Positions 51,727 through 61,484 of a stretch of DNA of 64,000 nucleotides are shown here, piece after piece. This DNA comes from an uncultured Lachnospiraceae bacterium (GTDB taxonomy: Bacteria; Bacillota; Clostridia; Lachnospirales; Lachnospiraceae), in NCBI GenBank assembly GCA_934330725.1, contig CAKRGM010000004.1, positions 1 through 64,000 of the forward strand, in the 5' to 3' direction. The translations under genes were made by a program, and so were the position numbers. Numbering within the stretch: position 1 is the first letter of the stretch; the number at the start of each line of letters is the position of its first letter. Under the pieces are notes generated by a model, which saw only the letters and a program-made list of their open reading frames with translations, was not told where the DNA came from and searched no databases.

Positions 51727-52665
51727 ATGGAGAGCAAAAAAAGAAGGTTTAAATCAACCGATGGAATTAATACCATAAATTCAGTTATATGGTATCCGGA
51801 TGAGAACAAATACAGCAGGCCGGTTGCAATTGTACAGATAGTTCATGGAATGATGGAGCATATTGGAAGATATGAGGGGTTTGCAGAGTATTTGAATAAA
51901 AAGGGAATTATGGTTGTCGGGCATGATCACCTTGGACATGGTTCATCAGTAAAAAGTAAGGATGATTTCGGATATTTTACCAAAGAAAAGCAGAGTGAGC
52001 ATCTGGTAGATGATACTTACAGACTTACATGTATTATGAAGAAAAAATATCCTGATGTGCCGTATGCAGTTATCGGGCACAGCATGGGATCGTTTATAGT
52101 GAGAAGATATATATCAACATATCCGGATGCAGTAGATTGTGCAGTTGTTATGGGAACAGGAAACCAGGCTGATATAATGCTTTATTTTGGTGAGTTTATG
52201 TCAGGAATGATAAGGCTGATACATGGCGACAGATACAGAAGCAGTATTCTCGACAAAATTGTATTTGGTCCGTATAACAGGAAAATTAAAAATCCAATTG
52301 CAAAAAATGACTGGATTACCACCGATGCTGATGAATTAAAAAAATATAACAATGATGAGAAGTGTCAGTTTATATTTACAGCAAATGGTTTTAAAGGATT
52401 ATTTGATACAATACTGTTTGTAAAAAAGAAAAGAAATATTAAAAAAATCCCGAAAGATTTTCCGGTTCTTCTGATTTCAGGAGCACAGGATCCGGTTGGA
52501 GGATATGGCAGGGATGTAGAGCGGCTGTATAATACTTATACGAAATATTTAAATGATGTAGAACTTAAGCTTTACAGTGCATGCAGACATGAACTGTTTT
52601 CATCAGAAATGAGACAGGAAGCATTTAAAGATGTTTACGAATGGCTTATGAGTAAGTTAAAATGA
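51727..52665 (+). CDS. lysophospholipase-like alpha/beta hydrolase
   Basis: A 312-residue serine hydrolase of the monoglyceride lipase/lysophospholipase group (Hydrolase_4). IVQIVHGMMEHIGRYE is the HG oxyanion motif, VIGHSMGSFI the nucleophile elbow, LISGAQDPVGG the aspartate, and SACRHELFSSE the histidine. The start after GGAGGGATTAC is clear. It overlaps no neighbour and follows the LRR lipoprotein by 85 bases. Substrates are probably membrane-derived acyl lipids. Confidence 0.88.
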   Translation: MESKKRRFKSTDGINTINSVIWYPDENKYSRPVAIVQIVHGMMEHIGRYEGFAEYLNKKGIMVVGHDHLGHGSSVKSKDDFGYFTKEKQSEHLVDDTYRLTCIMKKKYPDVPYAVIGHSMGSFIVRRYISTYPDAVDCAVVMGTGNQADIMLYFGEFMSGMIRLIHGDRYRSSILDKIVFGPYNRKIKNPIAKNDWITTDADELKKYNNDEKCQFIFTANGFKGLFDTILFVKKKRNIKKIPKDFPVLLISGAQDPVGGYGRDVERLYNTYTKYLNDVELKLYSACRHELFSSEMRQEAFKDVYEWLMSKLK

Positions 52666-52697
52666 GAATCTGATGAAATATAAAACAGGGAAAAATA

Positions 52698-53501
52698 ATG
52701 ATTAAGGATAATGTAAATGATACTGTAATTACTACAGACGTCTCGGAATATATAAGATATAATGAGTTTATTGTGGCCAGAGACAAAATCATAGGAAAGA
52801 AACATAATAATAAAGGTATTGGAACTCTTTCCGAGAAAACGGTACACGGAGTGCTTAAAAACTTTTTTGAGCCAGATGAAAATAATCAGGAGGTGGCGCT
52901 GGAAGGATATTTTGCTGATATATATAATCAGACCGGAGTTATTGAAATCCAGACAAGAGGATTTGATAAGTTAAGGGAAAAGCTGGCGGTATTCCTGAAT
53001 TATTATCCGGTTACAATCGTATATCCGATGCCATGTAATAAGTGGATATGCTGGCTTGACAAGGATACACTTAAGCCTGGTAAATTTAGAAAATCACCAC
53101 GTCATTTCAATATGTATGATGCTTTTTTTGAAATGTATAAAATAAAGCCTTTTTTAAAAAATGAGAATCTGAAAATAAAGCTTGTTTTGATGGATGTCGA
53201 GGAATATAAACTGCTTAATGGCTGGAATTACACAAAAAAACGTGGAGCCACACGTTATGACAGAATTCCGCTGGGAATAAGAAAAATTGTCGATATAGAA
53301 CAGCCGGAAGATTATATGCAGTTTATTCCATATGACCTTGAAGACAGTCTTTATGACGGATTTACATCAAAGGAATTTGCTGCTGCCTGCCGGATTCCGG
53401 TTGAAACAGCAAGGCTTGCGCTTAATATCCTGACATTTACAGGGACGGTTATCAGGACAGGTAAGAAAGGTAATTCTATAATTTACTGTGTAAATGATTA
53501 A
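52698..53501 (+). CDS. uncharacterised protein with a nuclease-like (PD-(D/E)XK) core
   Basis: A 267-residue protein I cannot place in a named family. ALEGYFADIYNQTGVIEIQT (about residues 63-82) has the E...D-x(n)-E-x-Q/K pattern of restriction-endonuclease folds. YPMPCNKWICWLDKDT and RYDRIPLGIRKIVDI follow. The C-terminal 60 residues look like a winged helix (FTSKEFAAACRIPVETARLA). A DNA-binding nuclease or a degenerate relative is the best reading. GGG upstream of the ATG is only fair. Confidence 0.55.
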   Translation: MIKDNVNDTVITTDVSEYIRYNEFIVARDKIIGKKHNNKGIGTLSEKTVHGVLKNFFEPDENNQEVALEGYFADIYNQTGVIEIQTRGFDKLREKLAVFLNYYPVTIVYPMPCNKWICWLDKDTLKPGKFRKSPRHFNMYDAFFEMYKIKPFLKNENLKIKLVLMDVEEYKLLNGWNYTKKRGATRYDRIPLGIRKIVDIEQPEDYMQFIPYDLEDSLYDGFTSKEFAAACRIPVETARLALNILTFTGTVIRTGKKGNSIIYCVND

Positions 53502-53638
53502 TGCCATACAATTAAGCCATGTAAATGGATTATGTAAACAGGCAGCGTAAATGGGTTATAAGAAGCGATGGGCATATACCCGGTATTTACACAAATTTAA
53601 GGTGCGTCTGAAAAAACGGCGCAGGAATGGAGAGTAAA

Positions 53639-54196
53639 ATGTTTGGTAAAAATAATAATCAGTCATATTTTAATAAAATAAAAAACAGTTATATAATTCT
53701 TGCGGTTGCATATGTGATATTTGGATTGTTTCTTGCAATCAAGCCTGCAGCTTCAAGTACATTTATATGTATGGTAATCGGAATAATGTGCCTTATTCTT
53801 TCTATTTCATCTTTAATTACATATTTCACAAGTGGAATGGAAAGATACTATCTTCAGCTGCAGTTTATTGGACCTGCACTTTTAGGCGTTTTTGGTCTCA
53901 TAATAATACTAAATCCGGTTGTTATTATTTCGATACTGCCATGGGTGATTGGAATTGTTCTGTTTTTAAGCGGTATTGTGAAGCTTCAGGATGGTGTTAC
54001 ACTTAAGCAGTTTGGATATCAAAAATGGAAGGTTGTATCTTTATTTGCAATTGTATCTGTATTCTTCGGAATATTAATGATGATTAATCCGTTTGGAACA
54101 GGACTTCTTTTTATAAGAATTGTAGGAATATTTTTTGTACTTGACGGCTGTTTCAGTATATACAGCAGTATTCTTATAAAAAAGAATCATTATTAA
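53639..54196 (+). CDS. HdeD/DUF308-family membrane protein
   Basis: A 185-residue membrane protein with six helices arranged as three repeated pairs (YIILAVAYVIFGLFLAIKPA, IILNPVVIISILPWVIGIVL, IVSVFFGILMMINPFGTG), as in the acid-resistance membrane protein HdeD family. The role in Firmicutes is not known. GGAG before the chosen ATG supports this start; an ATG four codons earlier lies on it. Confidence 0.82.
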   Translation: MFGKNNNQSYFNKIKNSYIILAVAYVIFGLFLAIKPAASSTFICMVIGIMCLILSISSLITYFTSGMERYYLQLQFIGPALLGVFGLIIILNPVVIISILPWVIGIVLFLSGIVKLQDGVTLKQFGYQKWKVVSLFAIVSVFFGILMMINPFGTGLLFIRIVGIFFVLDGCFSIYSSILIKKNHY

Positions 54197-54237
54197 AATT
54201 CAAATGTTGCTGAGTACTGATAAATGGAGTAAATGGT

Positions 54238-56709
54238 ATGTTTGTTGTCAAAGACAATTGCATAAAAATATCTGTCAGAAATCTTGTTGAGTTTATGTGT
54301 GCCAGTGGTGACATTGATAACAGAAAGGGCACATCATCTGATGTAAGGCTTATGCAGGAAGGGGCACGCATTCACAGGAAAATTCAAAAAAGTATGGGTG
54401 CCCATTATCATCCTGAGGTTTCACTTAAGAAGGATTTTGAATTTAACAGGCAGCAAAAAGACAGGGTAAATTATATTATTAGACTTGAAGGAAGGGCAGA
54501 TGGCATTATATGTGATATGGATGAGAACGGTGAAGGCCTTAAAAAGCCTGTGTCATCTGTCATAGTAGATGAAATTAAAACAGTACAAAATGATGTATCT
54601 AAAATGACGGAGCCGGTGTATGTACATAAAGCACAGGCAATGTGCTATGCATATATTTATGCTTCTGATAACAGCCTTGAGAATATAAGTGTACAGCTTA
54701 CATACTGCAATACTGAGACAGAAGCGCTTAACCATTTTAAAACAGATTACACATATGAACAGTTAAAAGTGTGGTTTGATGGCCTTCTTAATGGTTTTTC
54801 AAAGTGGACTGATTTCCTGTTTGATGAGAAATATAAGAGGCAGCAGTCAATAAAGAATCTGGAGTTCCCATTCGAATACAGGAATGGACAGAGAAATCTT
54901 GTTGTAAATGTTTATAAAACAGTGGAGGCCGGGCAGAACTTATATATACAGGCACCTACAGGAGTTGGAAAGACTGTTTCCACAATATTTCCATCGGTTG
55001 CAGCAATGGGACAGGGATATCTTGATAAAATATTTTATCTTACATCAAAGACAATAACACGTACAGTGGCATCAGATACATTTGATATTTTAAAAAAGCA
55101 TGGTCTTGAGTTTCGTACTATAACGCTTACTGCCAGAGACAAAATATGCCATCTTGATACAAGGGACTGTAATCCGGAAAGCTGCGCATGTGCAAAAGGA
55201 CATTTTGACAGGATAAATGATGCAGTCTACGATGTGATTACCCATGAAAGTGTTATAAACCGTGAGAAGGTTGAGCAGTATTCCATAAAACATAATGTAT
55301 GTCCTTTTGAACTTTCATTAGATGCATCGTACTGGTGCGATGGCATAATCTGTGATTATAATTATGTTTTTGATCCGAATGTAGCATTAAAGAGATATTT
55401 TGCGGAAGGCAACAGCGGAGAATATGCGTTTCTGGTTGACGAGGCACACAATCTTGTTGATCGTGCAAGGCAGATGTTCAGTGCCAGTCTGGTAAAAGAG
55501 GATTTTCTGGAATTGGAAAAGCTGGTAAAGGAAAAAGATAAAAGGCTTTATAACAGTCTTGAAAAATGCAACAGATATCTTCTTAAGTTAAAAAGGGAAT
55601 GTGATACGTATATAATGATAGATTCATTAGGCGTATTTCCTGCGGATTTAGAAAGGTGCTATTCTAATATGCAGAAGTTCATGGACAATCATAAAAACAC
55701 TCCGGAGTCAGTTAAGGTAATGGAAATGTTTTTAAAAGTGCGCCATTTCTTTAACATGTATGACTGCATGGATGAGAAATATAGAGTTTATGTACAGCAT
55801 GATGACAAGGGTGATTTTGTTCTTAAACTGTTCTGCATTGATCCATCAGGGAATATAAGTTTAAGGCTTGCGCAGGCAAGAAGCACTATATTTTTTTCTG
55901 CGACACTGCTTCCGGTTAATTTTTATAAGGAAATGCTGTCGGGCAGGATACAGGATCATGCCATATATGCCAGATCTTCATTTCCAACAGACAATAAGAG
56001 AGTCATCATAGGACGGGATGTAAGCAGCAGATATACAAGACGAAGCATTGCAGAGTTTAAAAAGATAAGCCGGTACATTTACAATGTGATAAAACAGAAA
56101 AATGGAAATTATATGGTTTTCTTTCCATCATATGCATATATGGAATCTGTATTTGAGCAATTCAGGTCATTGTACAGATGTAATATTTTAAATGGGAAAG
56201 AAGATGAAGAACGGGTTTCTTTTGGTTATGACTGCATAGATGTAATACTTCAGACTCCTGATATGAATGAGAAGGAAAAGGAAGATTTTTTAAATGTTTT
56301 TGAAAGACACTGCGGACATAATGATAAAAGCATGCTGGTAGGATTTTGTGTAACAGGTGGCGCATTTTCAGAAGGAATAGATTTGAAAAATGAAAGCCTT
56401 ATCGGTGCAGTTATTGTCGGGACGGGACTTCCTATGATATGCAGGGAAAGGAATATTTTAAGGGAATATTTCGATGATTTTGGAAAAGACGGATATTCAT
56501 ATGCATATGTTTATCCGGGCATGAATAAGGTTCTGCAGGCAGCGGGGAGGGTTATCCGTACAGATTGCGACAAAGGCGTGATAGTTTTGCTTGACGACCG
56601 TTTTATGACAAAGGAATATGAAATGCTTTTCCCGAGGGAGTGGGATCTTATATATCCGGTAACCGGAAATTTTGTGGCAGATGTTGTAACCGATTTTTGG
56701 AAAAAATAG
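54238..56709 (+). CDS. Rad3/DinG-like ATP-dependent DNA helicase with N-terminal nuclease domain
   Basis: An 823-residue helicase. The first 180 residues resemble a PD-(D/E)XK nuclease (GRADGIICDMD ... VIVDEIKTVQ). Helicase motif I is QAPTGVGKTVSTIFPS, motif II VDEAHNLVDRA, and motif VI QAAGRVIRTDCDKGV. Cysteines in CHLDTRDCNPESCACAKG probably bind an Fe-S cluster, as in XPD/DinG. It unwinds DNA during repair or recombination. GGAG precedes the ATG. Confidence 0.88.
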   Translation: MFVVKDNCIKISVRNLVEFMCASGDIDNRKGTSSDVRLMQEGARIHRKIQKSMGAHYHPEVSLKKDFEFNRQQKDRVNYIIRLEGRADGIICDMDENGEGLKKPVSSVIVDEIKTVQNDVSKMTEPVYVHKAQAMCYAYIYASDNSLENISVQLTYCNTETEALNHFKTDYTYEQLKVWFDGLLNGFSKWTDFLFDEKYKRQQSIKNLEFPFEYRNGQRNLVVNVYKTVEAGQNLYIQAPTGVGKTVSTIFPSVAAMGQGYLDKIFYLTSKTITRTVASDTFDILKKHGLEFRTITLTARDKICHLDTRDCNPESCACAKGHFDRINDAVYDVITHESVINREKVEQYSIKHNVCPFELSLDASYWCDGIICDYNYVFDPNVALKRYFAEGNSGEYAFLVDEAHNLVDRARQMFSASLVKEDFLELEKLVKEKDKRLYNSLEKCNRYLLKLKRECDTYIMIDSLGVFPADLERCYSNMQKFMDNHKNTPESVKVMEMFLKVRHFFNMYDCMDEKYRVYVQHDDKGDFVLKLFCIDPSGNISLRLAQARSTIFFSATLLPVNFYKEMLSGRIQDHAIYARSSFPTDNKRVIIGRDVSSRYTRRSIAEFKKISRYIYNVIKQKNGNYMVFFPSYAYMESVFEQFRSLYRCNILNGKEDEERVSFGYDCIDVILQTPDMNEKEKEDFLNVFERHCGHNDKSMLVGFCVTGGAFSEGIDLKNESLIGAVIVGTGLPMICRERNILREYFDDFGKDGYSYAYVYPGMNKVLQAAGRVIRTDCDKGVIVLLDDRFMTKEYEMLFPREWDLIYPVTGNFVADVVTDFWKK

Positions 56710-56860
56710 TGCAATAATATAGATTATATTGTATAATAAAACCAGTACATCGTTATTGGTCTGGCTGATTTTTGTACGATGTGCTGGAAAAAATGCAAAA
56801 GTTTTGTATCCCGTCTGTTTTAACAGCGGTGTATTAATAAATGCATGGAGTGTGGTAATT

Positions 56861-57832
56861 ATGGGGGAAAAAGACAATAATGTTTTAGAATGTATTCAGA
56901 ATGGTACATTTGAAAAAGTTCTTCCGGATATGGGATATGATAATTTTCAGATACTGGAGATAAAAAAAGGTATACAGAATAATGTTGATGTATCCAGATA
57001 TGCGGACAGGACATATGAAGCATCGCAGATGAAAGCGATAAGACTTGCCCTTGAAGAGGGTATAGACATAACTGAATATGTAGATTCACGATATGATTAT
57101 ATGCAGATGGAAGAAATCAAAAAGGCTCTCGAAGATAATATTGATATCAGCGATTTGTGTAAACCGGAATATAGTCACAGTGTCATGCGTGAAATAAGAA
57201 TGGGCAAAAAAAAGGGGATTGACCTGACGCGTTACGCAATACATGGATATTCGGGCGGAATAATAAGGCAGATACGTCTGGCTAAGGAAAATGACATTGA
57301 TATATCATTTTTTGTAAAGGAAGGCTATGATGAGTATCAGTTAAAACAGATACGTCTTGGAATTGAAAATTGTGTAGACATTACAAAATATCTTCTTATC
57401 GAATTCAGTGGTAACCAGATGGAACAGATAAGACTGGGCCTTGAGAATAGTATTAATACAGATTCATATGCAATGCCGGGATTTTCATGTGCACAGATGG
57501 AACAGATAAGACTGGGCCTTGAAAACAGAGTAGATATATCAGCATATGCGGATCCGTTTGTGGATGCCATCGAAATGGAACAGATAAGGCGGGAACTTGA
57601 AGGCAGTGATGATAAGACAAGCCTTGACGAACTGCAGAGTAAAGAGGTTCTTTTGGGATTAAGCAATGGGGTTGATGTATCGTTGTATGCAGATCCAAAG
57701 TATGATTTTAAGCAGATGGAACAGATAAGACTTGCTCTTGAAGAAGGAATAGATACACAAACATTACTTAATCCGGATATTTCAAGTAAAGAGATGAGGA
57801 ATATGAGGTTAAAATTAGAGTCTCTAAAATAA
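56861..57832 (+). CDS. 26-residue tandem-repeat protein
   Basis: A 323-residue protein made almost wholly of about eleven 26-residue units with consensus QMEQIRLALEEGIDIs-YADP-Y. Each unit has a short helix (QMEQIRLGLE), a turn with Asn/Gly-Val/Ile-Asp, and a Tyr-Ala-Asp end. Units near 57418 and 57496 are almost identical in DNA, which indicates recent duplication. The structure is probably an alpha-solenoid for protein binding. No signal peptide is seen. The start codon follows GGAG at a long spacing. Confidence 0.75.
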   Translation: MGEKDNNVLECIQNGTFEKVLPDMGYDNFQILEIKKGIQNNVDVSRYADRTYEASQMKAIRLALEEGIDITEYVDSRYDYMQMEEIKKALEDNIDISDLCKPEYSHSVMREIRMGKKKGIDLTRYAIHGYSGGIIRQIRLAKENDIDISFFVKEGYDEYQLKQIRLGIENCVDITKYLLIEFSGNQMEQIRLGLENSINTDSYAMPGFSCAQMEQIRLGLENRVDISAYADPFVDAIEMEQIRRELEGSDDKTSLDELQSKEVLLGLSNGVDVSLYADPKYDFKQMEQIRLALEEGIDTQTLLNPDISSKEMRNMRLKLESLK

Positions 57833-57872
57833 CTTTTATAAAATTTTATTTTAGGGAAGAATAGGGGTACAT

Positions 57873-59282
57873 ATGAATAATCCTGAAGTCAAAATAGAAG
57901 ATAACGAAATTAAATATAAAGATATTCAGGTATGCATAGAAAGTGATCTGATGTCTGCGACAGTCAGGCTGCACACACCTGCAACAGGCAGTGAATATAT
58001 GTATAGTGAAGTGATGGATGCATTATCAGGAGCCGGAGTAAAGATGGGAATTGATAATGATATCATACATAATATTATTGAGAACCATGTCTATGATAAG
58101 GATGTAATTGTTGCACACGGAAAACCTGTCGAGAATGGAACTGATGGACATTTTATATTTAATTTTCAGACGCGGCTTGATAAAAAGCCGGTAGTAAAAG
58201 AAGATGGAACAGTAGATTACTATAACGTTAAAAAATTTGAAATAACACAGAAAGGCGATAAGCTTGCAGAGTATGTTCCGCCAACCAGCGGGGTGTTTGG
58301 TTATAATGTGTGTGGAAGTCTTTTAACACCTAAACCGGGTAAGCCAAAATCCCGATTAAGAGGCAGAGGCTTTGATGTTTCTGAGGATGGGAATATATAT
58401 ACTGCAGCATGCAATGGCAAGATACAGTATTGTAATAATGAGCTTAATATTATAAATATACTTGAAATCAGAGGTAATGTTGATGTTTCTGTTGGAAATA
58501 TTGAATTTAACGGTGATGTTAAAATATCCGGAAATGTATTCAACGGAGTAAGGATTGATGCAAAGGGAAGTATATTCATAGGCGGACGTGTAGAGGATGC
58601 CACTATAATATCAGGCTGTGATGTTATTATAAATAATGGCGTAAATGCAAAGACCAGAGGGAAAATTACTGCAAAGGAAAATATATGTGCAAAGTTTCTG
58701 GAGAATGCCGAGTTAAATGCAGGACAGGACATAAAAACGGGCTATATACTTAACTGTACTGCTGAAGCAGGTGGAAAGGTGCTTATCCAGGATATAAAAG
58801 GTGGAATATATGGTGGAAACATAACAGGAGTTATGGGCGTTGAAAGTAACCAGATAGGAAGCGAATCATTTGTTAATACAGTAATTACAGTAGGTCTTAC
58901 AAAGAACCTTAAAAACCAGTATTCAAAGGTATTGTTAAAATTAAAGGATATTAATTCAGAAATCGAGATATTTGTCAATACAATTGATAAGTATAACAGA
59001 TTAAAGAAAGTAAATCCTGAGAAATTTGACCCACAGCTTTATAAAAAGATATTTCAGTCAAAAATAATAAAGACGGCTGAAAAAGTAAAGTATGAAGAAG
59101 AAATGAAAAAACTTTATGATGATATAAGAGAATCTGTTAAGTCCGAGGTGAAGATAAGAAAGAATCTATATCCGGGAGTTAAAATAATTATAGAAGATCA
59201 GGTATTTAAACCTATGGATACAATGTCACATTTGATAGTTCGTAAGTTTAATGATAAAATAGTGGTCAAAGAATATCAGTAA
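57873..59282 (+). CDS. DUF342 (FapA-type) polymer-forming protein
   Basis: A 469-residue DUF342 protein. An N-terminal domain (about 1-130) is followed by a right-handed beta-helix of short repeats (VDVSVGNIEFNGDVKISGNV, GSIFIGGRVEDATIISGCDV, GKITAKENICAKFLENAELN) and a C-terminal coiled coil (about 335-430). FapA relatives are implicated in scaffold or membrane-associated roles. The partner genes here are not diagnostic. GGG upstream is acceptable for the ATG. Confidence 0.85.
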   Translation: MNNPEVKIEDNEIKYKDIQVCIESDLMSATVRLHTPATGSEYMYSEVMDALSGAGVKMGIDNDIIHNIIENHVYDKDVIVAHGKPVENGTDGHFIFNFQTRLDKKPVVKEDGTVDYYNVKKFEITQKGDKLAEYVPPTSGVFGYNVCGSLLTPKPGKPKSRLRGRGFDVSEDGNIYTAACNGKIQYCNNELNIINILEIRGNVDVSVGNIEFNGDVKISGNVFNGVRIDAKGSIFIGGRVEDATIISGCDVIINNGVNAKTRGKITAKENICAKFLENAELNAGQDIKTGYILNCTAEAGGKVLIQDIKGGIYGGNITGVMGVESNQIGSESFVNTVITVGLTKNLKNQYSKVLLKLKDINSEIEIFVNTIDKYNRLKKVNPEKFDPQLYKKIFQSKIIKTAEKVKYEEEMKKLYDDIRESVKSEVKIRKNLYPGVKIIIEDQVFKPMDTMSHLIVRKFNDKIVVKEYQ

Positions 59283-59304
59283 ACAGAAAGGAAAACCATA
59301 CAAC

Positions 59305-60258
59305 ATGATTGAGGAAGTTGTTTCAATAGATTTGCCAGTTCACGAACGTCTGACAGTAAGAAAGAATAAACTGATTCCGGATGGCTATACAGGAAAGGAA
59401 AAAAGGGTTTCAATTGCAACGGGTATATATGGTGATGAACTTGATGGACAGTTTATATGCTATGAAGTGATAAGAAGAGTGAAGCGCGAACCTGAAAAGC
59501 TAAAAGGAAGAATAGATTTATATCCTGATGTTAATCCTCTTGGACTTGATATAGGTTCAAGAGGAATACCTATGTTTGATCTGGATATGAACAGCATTTT
59601 TCCAGGAGACAATAATGGTGCCATGAACGAATATGTCGCAGCAGGAATTGTTAATGATATTATCGGAAGTGATTTTTGCCTTGATATACATTCAAGTAAT
59701 ATTTTCCTTAAAGAGATGCCACAGGTAAGGCTTAACAAGGAGCATGAGGATATTCTTATGCCATATGCCAAAATGTTAAATGTTGATTTTATATGGATAT
59801 ATCCATCCATTACGGTTAAAGATTCCACTCTTGCATACAGCCTTAATAATCTCGGAGTTCCTACACTTGCAGTGGAAATGGGAGTGGGACACAGAATCAG
59901 TACAGATTACTGCAGACAATTCGTAGATGGTATATTTAATATGCTTGTTAATATGGGAATATGGGATGACAAACCAATAGATGTGCGGGAGCCGATTATT
60001 TCCACAAAAGGAACGGTTGATTTTATAAATGCCTGTGAGACAGGTGTGTTTGTATCAGCAATAGACAGGATGGGTACCATAAGCATGGGAACACATATAG
60101 GAGATATAGTTGAACCTATTGAAGGAAAAATCATTCAGAGAATTGAATCTCCTGCAGATGGAATTATATTTACAATAAGAGAGAATCCTGTTGTATATAA
60201 AGGAGACCTGATTGCCAGGGTTCATGGAGGAAAGTCTGATCAGAATTTGAAAGTATAG
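59305..60258 (+). CDS. M14-type succinylglutamate desuccinylase/aspartoacylase-like protein
   Basis: A 317-residue AstE/aspartoacylase-like protein. The metal site motif is GIYGDELDGQF, where the first zinc ligand, normally histidine in G-x-H-G-D-E, is tyrosine. The second half LDIHSSNIF has its histidine. DLDMNSIFPGDNNG is the substrate loop, and the C-terminal beta domain carries GDIVEPIEGKI. A non-catalytic or altered metal centre is possible. It is followed 20 bases later by a second, related gene. Confidence 0.75.
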   Translation: MIEEVVSIDLPVHERLTVRKNKLIPDGYTGKEKRVSIATGIYGDELDGQFICYEVIRRVKREPEKLKGRIDLYPDVNPLGLDIGSRGIPMFDLDMNSIFPGDNNGAMNEYVAAGIVNDIIGSDFCLDIHSSNIFLKEMPQVRLNKEHEDILMPYAKMLNVDFIWIYPSITVKDSTLAYSLNNLGVPTLAVEMGVGHRISTDYCRQFVDGIFNMLVNMGIWDDKPIDVREPIISTKGTVDFINACETGVFVSAIDRMGTISMGTHIGDIVEPIEGKIIQRIESPADGIIFTIRENPVVYKGDLIARVHGGKSDQNLKV

Positions 60259-60278
60259 AAAGGCATAAGTATTAAAGT

Positions 60279-61214
60279 ATGAAGAAAGAAGTATTATACA
60301 CACTAAAGGGGTTATACAGACAAAATTATGAGATAGAGGGCTATAGGTTTGGAAGTGGTGAAAAATCGGCATGCATAGTTGGTTCCTTACGGGGAAATGA
60401 AGTGCAGCAGCTGTATATATGTTCACAGCTGATAAAAACATTAAAGAGTTTAGAAGAGCATGGTGCAATTACTCACAATCATGAAATACTTGTTGTTCCA
60501 TCTGTAAGCAGCATATCAATGAATGTCGGCAAACGTTTCTGGCCTGTTAATAATCAGGATATTAACAGAATTTTTCCGGGAGATATTAATGCGGAGACTA
60601 CAAAGCAGCTTACGGCTACATTGTTTGAAAAGGTTAAAGGCTACAGCTATGGCATACAGTTTGCAAGTTTTTATATGCATGGGGATTTTATTCCGCATGT
60701 AAGAATGATGGAAACCGGATATCAAAGTCCAAGTCTTGCCAATCTGTTCGGACTGCAGTATGTCATTATACGAAGACCGAAGCCTATGGATACGGCGACA
60801 CTTAATTATAACTGGCAGATGAATGGCACTAATGCATTTTCAATATATACAAACAGCACGGATGATGTGGATGATAAATCTGCAAGGCAGGCAGTATCTT
60901 CAGTTTTAAGATTTCTTACCAGAATGGGAATTCTTAAGTATAATAATCACAGTGGATATATTGCAAGTGTTGTAAATGAAGTGGATCTCATGCCTGTAAA
61001 GACATATGATGCAGGCTTTTATAAAAGGCTTAAGGAGGTAGGTGATCCGGTCTGTCATGGGGAGGTGATTGGTGAAGTCATAGATCCTTATGAGGGATTT
61101 GTAAAAAGCCAGATAGTATCTCCAACAGATGGGATTATATTCTTTGCACATACAGAACCGCTTGTAATGAGTAATGAGGTTGTTTATAAAATTATTCGAA
61201 GGATGCATGAGTAG
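60279..61214 (+). CDS. M14-like deacylase paralogue lacking usual zinc ligands
   Basis: A 311-residue homologue of the preceding gene. The loop reads VGSLRGNEVQQLY (arginine at the first histidine), NQDINRIFPGDINAETT is retained, and the L-D-I-H segment is replaced by FASFYMHGDF. With both histidine positions changed it is probably not a standard zinc deacylase; a regulatory or binding partner of the first protein is plausible. The two may form a heteromer. Minisatellite repeats follow the stop. Confidence 0.65.
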   Translation: MKKEVLYTLKGLYRQNYEIEGYRFGSGEKSACIVGSLRGNEVQQLYICSQLIKTLKSLEEHGAITHNHEILVVPSVSSISMNVGKRFWPVNNQDINRIFPGDINAETTKQLTATLFEKVKGYSYGIQFASFYMHGDFIPHVRMMETGYQSPSLANLFGLQYVIIRRPKPMDTATLNYNWQMNGTNAFSIYTNSTDDVDDKSARQAVSSVLRFLTRMGILKYNNHSGYIASVVNEVDLMPVKTYDAGFYKRLKEVGDPVCHGEVIGEVIDPYEGFVKSQIVSPTDGIIFFAHTEPLVMSNEVVYKIIRRMHE

Positions 61215-61294
61215 GCTGTATGAATGTGATACATGAATAAGGTGTATGAATATGATGCATGAATAGAACGTATGGATATGATACATGAATGAGA
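61205..61294. repeat. about 26-bp minisatellite after the deacylase genes
   Basis: Three consecutive variants of a unit like GTATGAATRTGATRCATGAA (61218, 61243, 61269) follow a partial copy that overlaps the stop codon of the upstream gene. It appears to arise from duplication of the gene end. Confidence 0.7.
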
Positions 61295-61409
61295 GCTGAT
61301 TATTTAGTGAAAATTTGTTTTATTAAGTGATTTATGTCAAAACATTTTGTTTGGCAATTGTTAAATCCTGCATTGTATGTTAAAATAATAACCTATTCTT
61401 AAATAAGAC

Positions 61410-61423
61410 TAACCGCGCGGTTA
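61410..61423. promoter_or_regulatory. GC-rich palindrome upstream of purL
   Basis: TAACCGCGCGGTTA is a perfect 14-bp dyad in an AT-rich leader about 60 bases before the purL start. Its GC core is unusual for this window. It may be a repressor site or a leader hairpin; no purine-riboswitch core is seen. Confidence 0.45.
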
Positions 61424-61484
61424 TTTATATAACGATTTTCAGGTTTATACTGAAAAGCAGCGGCAGATAATCTAGGAGGAAAAA

